DNA from: Erysipelotrichaceae bacterium UBA6182
Lineage (GTDB): Bacteria; Bacillota_I; Bacilli_A; Erysipelotrichales; Erysipelotrichaceae
Assembly: GCA_002422065.1 (NCBI GenBank)
Contig: DITO01000141.1
Coordinates: 1 to 11,148, forward strand
DNA length: 11,148 bases
Direction of reading: 5' to 3'
Shown: piece by piece, positions 5,936 to 11,148 of the stretch
Numbering within the stretch: the first letter of the stretch is position 1
Layout of the letters: every line of letters starts with the position of its first letter
The notes under the pieces: model-generated
What the model saw: the letters and a program-made list of their open reading frames with translations, nothing else
What the model was told of the DNA's origin: nothing
The model's database searches: none
Translations under genes and position numbers: made by a program

Positions 5936-6731
5936 AATAACTATAATAATATTGATGTTAGTATTAGGTGGATGCAATCTAGCACAACCATACCCAAGTG
6001 AATCTACAAATCAGAATGAACCTACACTTGTAGGAGTCTATGTTGTAATGAATAAGGATTATAATGATATTCCCGATTTTGACATTAATAATAAAGAACT
6101 AACATATTTTCTTTTTGAGGAAAAGGTTAAAGACGGACAAAAATACAATTATTCAATAGCTTCAGGAAATTTCTATCAATCACATATGCATGTTAATGTG
6201 AGTGACACAGAAGAGAAATTGAAATTCACTTCAACTCTCCCTCGCTTTAGTAATGAAGATGGTTTCTATCATGTACTTGCAATTCATAAGCTTAGTGATG
6301 GATCCTATGAGCAGACTAGTTTGAATACTTATCTATATGATGGCGATGGTGCATTTATGTTTGAAGAATCCTATTCTACGACAACTGAAAATATTACAAA
6401 AACTAAAACGATTAGTTTTGATATTCAAGTAAAAAGATATGATCCCCTCATATCACTTAAATTAATCTATTTAGATGACAGTTATTCAATCATAGATACA
6501 CTTGCATGGAATGGTGAAAACTTTTTCGTTATTGATCAAGACGTTTCCTACATCATGATCGAAGAACTTCGACTAAATGTAAATGATGAGATGATTAAAA
6601 CATTAACTGTGATTGACAGAAACATCATTACTGATGAAGTGCCCTACAAACAAACAATCGTAACCTCAAATGATCGTCTATTAAGTCCTATTATGGTTTT
6701 ACAGTTAGTCAACAAAGTCCCAGTAGAATAA
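5925..6731 (+). CDS. Lipoprotein of unknown function
   Basis: The start is probably the ATG at 5925 (268 residues). TGGAGG at 5913-5918 is 6 nt from this ATG and 3 nt from the ATG at 5922. The frame is open back to 5877, but that would place the signal peptide internally. The N-terminus is MRTK, a hydrophobic stretch ITIIILMLVL, then GGC: a lipobox with the lipidated Cys at residue 17. A polar linker rich in P, S, T, N, E and Q follows, then a mostly beta-looking soluble region with alternating hydrophobic residues and many Asp/Asn. I recognise no domain or catalytic motif. It should sit on the outer face of the membrane. Overlap with the HTH gene puts it in one operon with that gene and the polytopic membrane protein, suggesting a shared envelope role. 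Confidence 0.82.
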   Translation: MRTKITIIILMLVLGGCNLAQPYPSESTNQNEPTLVGVYVVMNKDYNDIPDFDINNKELTYFLFEEKVKDGQKYNYSIASGNFYQSHMHVNVSDTEEKLKFTSTLPRFSNEDGFYHVLAIHKLSDGSYEQTSLNTYLYDGDGAFMFEESYSTTTENITKTKTISFDIQVKRYDPLISLKLIYLDDSYSIIDTLAWNGENFFVIDQDVSYIMIEELRLNVNDEMIKTLTVIDRNIITDEVPYKQTIVTSNDRLLSPIMVLQLVNKVPVE

Positions 6732-6756
6732 TTTAATTTATATTACCTAAATGAAT

Positions 6757-6796
6757 TAAAAATACCCTCAATCAAACATGATTGAGGGTATTGTAT
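6757..6796. terminator. Bidirectional intrinsic terminator between lipoprotein and glycerate kinase genes
   Basis: A perfect 12-bp stem (6762-6773 with 6780-6791, ATACCCTCAATC/GATTGAGGGTAT) has a 6-nt loop. On the minus strand it is followed by TTTTTAATT, a clear U-tract for the glycerate-kinase transcript, whose stop codon is at 6798-6796. On the plus strand TGTATTATTT follows, weaker but usable for the lipoprotein operon. Confidence 0.85.
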
Positions 6797-7926
6797 TATT
6801 TAAGCTTTACGATGGTTCTCATTATGTTATCCATCGTGATTGAAAGATTATATTTAGCATGATGCTTAGCTTCTTCAAAAGCCATAGGCACTTGATTAAT
6901 ACTAAACAGTGCTGTGATTCCTTTTGAATAAACATCATTGATGTCTTCTCCAATAGCACCTACAACGCCAATGACGGGTACACCTTGTTTAAGTGCTCGT
7001 TGAGCCACACCTACCGCAACTTTACCACGTAAGGTTTGTGAATCAATTCTACCTTCACCAGTAAACACAAGATCAGTATCATTAAGTATTTCATCAAAAT
7101 TTACGACATCAAGAATTGTTTCAATTCCCATTTGTAGTGTACTTTGAAAGAAAGCAACCATTCCAGCTCCCATACCACCAGCTGCACCACCACCTGCTAA
7201 ATCTGTGACATCAACACTACAATACTCAGCCATCATTAATGCTAAATGTTTTAGCCCCTTATCAAGTTCTAAAACCATCTTAGCATCAGCTCCTTTTTGA
7301 GGAGCAAAGATATGAGCTGCACCTGTGACTCCAACCATAGGATTATCAATATCACACATTGTGATAATATTAATCCCTCTAAGCTTCTCTTTTGCTTCTG
7401 ACACATCGATACTTATAATGTCTTTTAGTGTACTTCCTACAGGAATAAATGGAATGCCCTTTTTATCATAAAACTTAACACCAAGAGCGGCAGCAGCACC
7501 ACATCCACCATCATTCGTACTTGAACCACCAAGTCCTACAATGATTGTATGTACTCCTTGATCTATCGCATCTAGAATGAGTTCTCCAACACCATAGGTA
7601 GTTGTTAAACTTGGATTTAAACGATTAATAACGAGTGGAAGACCTGCAGAAGCAGCCATTTCGATGACCGCAGTATGTTCATTAAGACGTCCATAAAATG
7701 CTTCCATTGGCTCAAAATACGGATTAAATACACGACAATATACTTTCTCTCCACCAACTGCAGATAAGAAGGCATCAACACTTCCTTCTCCACCATCAGC
7801 AACTGGAATAGTAATAACATCGCAATCTGGACAATGTTGATGAATCGCAGTTTTCATCACTTCACACACGGTGGAAGAACTTAACGTGCCTTTGAATGAA
7901 TCGGGAATGCATACAATTTTTTTCAT
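6796..7926 (-). CDS. glxK: Glycerate kinase (GlxK/GarK type)
   Basis: The product is 376 residues from the ATG at 7926, chosen because GAGGAG (7936-7931) lies 4 nt upstream. The GTG at 7938 would put that ribosome site inside the gene. Family blocks are DSFKGTLSS at 9-17, VADGGEGS at 42-49, GLGGSSTNDGG at 131-141, CDIDNP at 191-196, PQKGA at 209-213, GGAAGGMGAG at about 246-255, and TGEGRIDSQT at 289-298 followed by GK at 301-302. Length and block order match full-length bacterial class I glycerate kinases, which phosphorylate D-glycerate with ATP in the cytoplasm. Products known for the family are 2- or 3-phosphoglycerate, feeding lower glycolysis. It lies 33 nt after the GntP-type permease and is the last gene before a terminator. 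The conserved blocks are intact. Confidence 0.94.
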   Translation of the reverse strand: MKKIVCIPDSFKGTLSSSTVCEVMKTAIHQHCPDCDVITIPVADGGEGSVDAFLSAVGGEKVYCRVFNPYFEPMEAFYGRLNEHTAVIEMAASAGLPLVINRLNPSLTTTYGVGELILDAIDQGVHTIIVGLGGSSTNDGGCGAAAALGVKFYDKKGIPFIPVGSTLKDIISIDVSEAKEKLRGINIITMCDIDNPMVGVTGAAHIFAPQKGADAKMVLELDKGLKHLALMMAEYCSVDVTDLAGGGAAGGMGAGMVAFFQSTLQMGIETILDVVNFDEILNDTDLVFTGEGRIDSQTLRGKVAVGVAQRALKQGVPVIGVVGAIGEDINDVYSKGITALFSINQVPMAFEEAKHHAKYNLSITMDNIMRTIVKLK

Positions 7927-7959
7927 AGTTCTCCTCACACCGTGTCGAAGTAAATCATC

Positions 7960-9369
7960 CTATAAGAATAAAGATAATGCGAAGATTGAAATCATCGCCA
8001 CAACACCCATAACGAGTGTTACTGCTGTTTGAGTTAGATAGCCTTCTTCAGTTTTCATTTGACCAAAGTTGGTGACTACCCAGAAATAACTATCATTAGC
8101 ATGTGAAACTGTCATAGCTCCTGCACCAATTGCCATAACTGCAAGTGCTGCTAAAACTGGAGTATTAAGTCCTAATGCAACCATAAGTGAATCAGATGCT
8201 GCAAAGCTTCCTAAGATACCTGCTGTGGTAACAATCGCCACTGTAGATGATCCTTGAGCTGTTTTTAAGATAGCAGAGATAATGAATGGGAAGAAGATAC
8301 CAACACCAGCAATCGCTGCAGCATTAGCACGAATATATTCAACGAAACCTGCAGAGGCAATAACACGTCCTAAGACACCACCCGCTGCGGTAACAAATAA
8401 GATAGGTCCTACAATTTTTAATGTATCGTTAGTTAAACCATTAAATTCATCTTTTTTACCACTTGCAAAGAGCAAGATAACACCAAAGATTAAACCAACT
8501 GTTAATGCTAAGACTGGATTTCCTAAGAAACGAATAATCGTAACAAGTTGTCCACTCATTTTAAATGCTACAACTACTGAACTTAAAGCCATTAGTAAGA
8601 TAGGCATTAAGATAGGAGCTAATGCATTAAAGCCACTAGGAAGTTTGCCATATTCAGCAACAAGTTGCTCATATGTTTGAGATACTAATGTATTATCTTC
8701 ATCTTCAATTGTTTTAACTTTATTACCAATATACTTCGCAAAGAAATAAGCAGCAATTAATGTAGGAATAGAAATCAATGTTCCCATACCCATAACAAGA
8801 AGTAAGTTATCAGCAAGACCTAATGAACCAGCAGCTGCAATAGGACCTGGTGTAGGTGGAATAAGCACATGAGATGCATATAAACCAGCAGATAATGCCA
8901 CGGTCATTGCAACACTGGACGCTTGTGTTTTACGACGTAAAGCTTTACGAATAGGATCTAAGATGACGAAACCACTATCACAGAAGACTGGAACGGAAAC
9001 GATCCATCCCATAAGCATAATTGCTAATTCAGGATTTTTCTTACCAACAACTTTAACAACCATGTCTGCAAGTTTAATTGCAGCTCCAGTTCTTTCAAGA
9101 AGAGTTCCAACTAAAGCCCCTAAGATAATAACAATACCAATACTTGAGAATGTTCCACTGAAACCAGCACCAATGATGGTGGCAATCCCTTGACGTGCAG
9201 GCGTTGTGTCAGTTGCTGCAATATCAATAAGTGGAATACCTACAATAATCGCTAATACTAGCGATGTACCCATAATAGCTAAGAATGGGTGAAGCTTGAA
9301 TTTCGAAATCGCAAGAATCATTACTATGATTGCGATAACGAAGGTGACGATTAATGGAATACCTGTCAT
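7960..9369 (-). CDS. GntP-family sugar-acid:H+ symporter, probable glycerate/gluconate permease
   Basis: The product is 469 residues from the ATG at 9369. GGAGG lies 8 nt upstream, and the in-frame TTG at 9384 would begin within that site. The protein is hydrophobic throughout, with more than ten TM stretches. GntP-like blocks include PVFCDSGFVIL at about 127-137, HVLIPPTPGPIAAAG at about 167-181, TAAGGVLGRVIASAG in the C-terminal half, AQGSSTVAIVTTAGI, and VSHANDSYFWVV near the C-terminus. GntP family members (TC 2.A.8) import gluconate, glycerate or related acids. The neighbouring kinase makes glycerate the most economical guess; gluconate or another hydroxy acid cannot be excluded. It sits between the CdaR-type gene and glxK, all on one strand, with its own promoter-like region upstream. 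Confidence 0.92.
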   Translation of the reverse strand: MTGIPLIVTFVIAIIVMILAISKFKLHPFLAIMGTSLVLAIIVGIPLIDIAATDTTPARQGIATIIGAGFSGTFSSIGIVIILGALVGTLLERTGAAIKLADMVVKVVGKKNPELAIMLMGWIVSVPVFCDSGFVILDPIRKALRRKTQASSVAMTVALSAGLYASHVLIPPTPGPIAAAGSLGLADNLLLVMGMGTLISIPTLIAAYFFAKYIGNKVKTIEDEDNTLVSQTYEQLVAEYGKLPSGFNALAPILMPILLMALSSVVVAFKMSGQLVTIIRFLGNPVLALTVGLIFGVILLFASGKKDEFNGLTNDTLKIVGPILFVTAAGGVLGRVIASAGFVEYIRANAAAIAGVGIFFPFIISAILKTAQGSSTVAIVTTAGILGSFAASDSLMVALGLNTPVLAALAVMAIGAGAMTVSHANDSYFWVVTNFGQMKTEEGYLTQTAVTLVMGVVAMISIFALSLFL

Positions 9370-9384
9370 ACTTCTTTCCTCCAA

Positions 9385-9401
9385 AACACCGTTCTGGTGT
9401 T
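9385..9401 (-). other. Stem-loop in the gntP-type mRNA leader, next to the ribosome site
   Basis: AACACC (9385-9390) pairs with GGTGTT (9396-9401), with a 5-nt loop. If transcription starts near 9406, this hairpin lies at the very 5' end of the mRNA, just before TTGGAGG. Such 5' hairpins can protect mRNA from decay; an effect on translation is also possible. The stem is short, so it may be incidental. Confidence 0.4.
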
Positions 9402-9431
9402 CACTTTATTCCATTATAAAAAATAGTGAAC
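9399..9431 (-). promoter_or_regulatory. Promoter of gntP-glxK with flanking GTTCACT/AGTGAAC inverted repeat
   Basis: On the minus strand a perfect TATAAT lies at 9418-9413, predicting a start near 9406. I find no recognisable -35 box at 15-18 bp, which would fit an activator-dependent promoter. GTTCACT (9399-9405) and AGTGAAC (9425-9431) form a 7-bp inverted repeat centred close to the -10 box. That is a possible operator, but its protein is not identifiable from the sequence. Confidence 0.45.
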
Positions 9432-9457
9432 TTAACTGATATGTCTTATAAACTAAA

Positions 9458-9471
9458 TGTAAGCGGTTTAT
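9458..9471. promoter_or_regulatory. Candidate CcpA catabolite-response element upstream of gntP-glxK
   Basis: TGTAAGCGGTTTAT matches the cre consensus TGWAANCGNTNWCA at 12 of 14 positions, differing only in the last two. It lies about 50-65 bp upstream of the predicted start site. It is centred within an imperfect inverted repeat, GTCTTATAAAC (9443-9453) and GTTTTATAGAC (9475-9485), whose arms could be regulator half-sites. Carbon-catabolite control suits a sugar-acid uptake operon. Confidence 0.45.
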
Positions 9472-9488
9472 TTTGTTTTATAGACTAA

Positions 9489-10628
9489 CTATAGTGATTT
9501 CATGAACACCATTGCTAAATAATACAGTGGAATTGTTTGCGTATGACGAGGATCACACCCTGTGGCTTCTTGAAGTTTATTAAGTTTATATTGAAGCGTA
9601 TTCTTATGAATATAGAGATGAGATGCCGCTTGTGAGAGTGATCCGTTATGAGCATAAAGTACCTCACATAGTTTCAATGCTTCTTTTATTTCTTCTTCAT
9701 TCATGTTTTGAAACATCTTAGCAATAAATTCTTGTCTAACTAAAGGTGATATTTCATTCACGAAAAGTTCTACATGAAGATCTTTATAGCCAAGTATTGG
9801 TTGTGTTGGCATACTCATGGCTGCATTAAGTGCTTTCTTAGCTTGAATATATGCATCATGAGCAAACGTATATGGATGTGCACTTGCATCAAAACCAAAT
9901 CGAACATCCCACTCATACGCATTAAAGATTGCCTCTTTAACTTTAAGGCACTTCTCTTTTATCTGATTATCTAAAGCATCAAGTAAGACAAAGACATGTC
10001 GCGTTCCAATTCGAAGTGAATACGTATTATGTGAATCACAAAGAGATCGCTTGAGATAGCGAGTTGCTTGGTCAAGTTGTCCTTGTTTATGAAGCATATC
10101 TTGACTTTCTTGACCAACAAAGCTTGCCATGAGTATACGTCGTGGCTGGTTAAGTACAATTCCTAAAGACTGGGCAACATCATCAAAGTTTGCTTCATGA
10201 ACCGCATGGGCATGCATAAGCCAGTTTTCAAGAAAGCGAGATACCATCTTTTCTTCTTGTGCTCGAGTTTGTTTAATGTGTTCATCACGAATATACATTT
10301 GGGTAAACTTACGAATGATTTCTCCGTATTTTTCAACCCGCTCCTTTTCACCGGTAATTCCAATAACACCAACCACTTCTCCATCCACGACAATTGGAAG
10401 ATTAACCCCTTGTTTAGAGCCTGGGTATTCATTATCAGATTCAATGACTAAATAAGGAAGATTGTCTTCGACAAGCTTCTTTGCTCCCATATGTTGACTT
10501 CCAATTCTGTTCTTATCTGTGGATGCTACAATAATCCCTTCTTTATCGATAAAATTGATGTGCTGTGAAAGAATAGCACTCAATTCTTCTACCATCTGCA
10601 TGGCGAACGTTGTGGATAAATTCATCAT
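9489..10628 (-). CDS. cdaR: CdaR/PucR-type carbohydrate diacid regulator
   Basis: The 379-residue protein has the three-part CdaR layout. The N-terminal sugar-diacid recognition domain (about 4-135) has IIVASTDKNRIGSQHMGA and GVNLPIVVDGEVVGVIGITG. A middle GGDEF-like region (about 140-310) follows. The C-terminal PucR-type HTH (about 320-375) has SLSQAASHLYIHKNTLQYKLNKLQ, i.e. the usual iHkNTLqYkL motif. CdaR of E. coli senses glycerate-type products and activates glucarate, galactarate and glycerate genes. Here it lies just upstream of a GntP permease and a glycerate kinase in the same direction, so it almost certainly controls them. Two adjacent ATGs (10628 and 10625) follow GAGG by 4 and 7 nt; the second is equally likely. 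The symbol reflects family membership, not proven orthology. Confidence 0.9.
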   Translation of the reverse strand: MMNLSTTFAMQMVEELSAILSQHINFIDKEGIIVASTDKNRIGSQHMGAKKLVEDNLPYLVIESDNEYPGSKQGVNLPIVVDGEVVGVIGITGEKERVEKYGEIIRKFTQMYIRDEHIKQTRAQEEKMVSRFLENWLMHAHAVHEANFDDVAQSLGIVLNQPRRILMASFVGQESQDMLHKQGQLDQATRYLKRSLCDSHNTYSLRIGTRHVFVLLDALDNQIKEKCLKVKEAIFNAYEWDVRFGFDASAHPYTFAHDAYIQAKKALNAAMSMPTQPILGYKDLHVELFVNEISPLVRQEFIAKMFQNMNEEEIKEALKLCEVLYAHNGSLSQAASHLYIHKNTLQYKLNKLQEATGCDPRHTQTIPLYYLAMVFMKSL

Positions 10629-10730
10629 TAAACCTCACTTATAAGTAAAATGTAACATATAAAAAGCGAAGTTTCTATGAAGATTGTCATTCTAATCATG
10701 TAATTATTTTTAGGCTAAGATTAAACGATA
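10629..10730. other. Short intergenic stretch between cdaR and the insertion sequence
   Basis: About 100 bp of AT-rich DNA must contain the cdaR promoter, unless the inserted element has separated it from the gene. I see TATAAG at 10643-10638 on the minus strand but no good -35 partner, so no promoter is called. No gene or hairpin stands out. Confidence 0.4.
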
Positions 10731-11148
10731 GAGTCCGTATAATTGTGTAAAAGTAAAAAGGCCATAGAAGTCTGCTATTATGTTAGTAACGACACCACAT
10801 AAGGACAAATTCTATGACCCAAATCAATCTTAATTTAAATCTTGAACAGATTCAAGATATCATTTCAAATAGTGGTGCAAATTCACTTGCGAAGCAAATG
10901 TTAACGACGATTTTCAACCAACTGATGGAAAAAGAACGCGATGATTATGTCCATGTTGAGGCCTATTCTCGAGAGGAACATCGCAACTCATCAAGAAATG
11001 GGTATTATGAACGAAGTTATTCAACTCGAATTGGAAGATTAGAACTCATTGTCCCAAGAACACGCGACGGCGAATTCTCACCCACCATCTTTGAGCGCTA
11101 CCAAAGAAGTGAGCAGGCCTTATTATCAACGATGCTTGAGATGTACGT
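10731..11148 (+). mobile_element. IS256-family insertion sequence, left end; right end beyond the window
   Basis: The sequence from about 10731 (GAGTCCGTATAATTGTGTAA) resembles IS256-type terminal repeats in composition, with a TTGTGTAAAA-like core about 15 bp in. The transposase begins roughly 80 bp later, normal for the family. The exact boundary and the 8-9 bp target duplication cannot be fixed because the other end is not in view. Confidence 0.7.
10814..11148 (+). CDS. IS256-family (mutator-type) transposase, N-terminal part, truncated by window edge
   Basis: An open frame runs from the ATG at 10814 to the last base (111 complete codons). It begins MTQINLNLNLEQIQDII and continues with a LAKQMLTTIFNQLMEKERDDY segment and then RNSSRNGYYERSYSTRIG and LIVPRTRDGEFSPTIF. 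The RNGYY...T..G.L.L.VPR.R.G.F.P..F pattern is the typical N-terminal signature of the Transposase_mut family (IS256). The DDE catalytic residues lie further downstream and are outside the window. AAGGA at 10801-10805 is 8 nt before the ATG, a normal ribosome site. No frame break is seen in this part. The enzyme would act on the ends of its own element; whether it is intact is unknown. Confidence 0.93.
   Translation, partial: MTQINLNLNLEQIQDIISNSGANSLAKQMLTTIFNQLMEKERDDYVHVEAYSREEHRNSSRNGYYERSYSTRIGRLELIVPRTRDGEFSPTIFERYQRSEQALLSTMLEMY

Noticed and set aside
8282..8680. Plus-strand open frames (also 8963-9193) antisense to the permease
   Set aside because: They are low-complexity frames opposite a well-conserved transporter gene, with no recognisable domain.
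9774..10451. Several short frames on both strands within cdaR
   Set aside because: They are out-of-frame shadows; the CdaR frame is continuous and matches its family from end to end.
10731..10790. Outward promoter from the IS end driving cdaR
   Set aside because: A TTTACA is present on the minus strand, but no -10 box lies at an acceptable spacing.

Overview
The window is AT-rich DNA from a Gram-positive, low-GC bacterium (Firmicutes). Evidence includes strong AGGAGG-type ribosome sites, a CdaR/PucR-type regulator, a YozG-like regulator paired with a small membrane protein, a membrane-bound AraC sensor of the YesN kind, and an IS256-type transposase. An Erysipelotrichia-like host would fit the aspartate-rich PepSY proteins, but that placement is a guess.

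Layout. (1) 1-1122 (+): the 3' part of a galactokinase-family gene, ending at a hairpin shared with the convergent next gene. (2) 1169-4560 (-): an unusual envelope locus. In transcription order it has a secreted protein of four PepSY domains, three of which carry runs of 6-9 aspartates at the same place in the fold. Next is a two-TM AraC-type regulator with a large extracellular domain. Last, overlapping it, is a membrane-anchored single-PepSY protein ending in a tail with 50 aspartates. (3) 4764-6731 (+): a tightly overlapping trio of a polytopic membrane protein resembling DUF2975, a YozG-like HTH regulator and an unrecognised lipoprotein, behind an AT-rich promoter region with a 12-bp inverted repeat. 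(4) 6796-10628 (-): a carbohydrate-acid module of CdaR-type regulator, GntP-family permease and glycerate kinase, probably for uptake of glycerate or a related sugar acid and its phosphorylation into glycolysis. (5) 10731-11148 (+): left end and first 111 codons of an IS256-family element, cut by the window edge.

The most unusual part is the 1.2-4.6 kb locus. The three genes look like one exported or membrane-exposed system in which polyanionic, PepSY-based proteins sit outside the cell next to a transmembrane transcription factor. My working hypothesis is that they bind cations or cationic peptides at the surface and that the regulator controls or senses this. The sequence shows the architecture; the function is inference.
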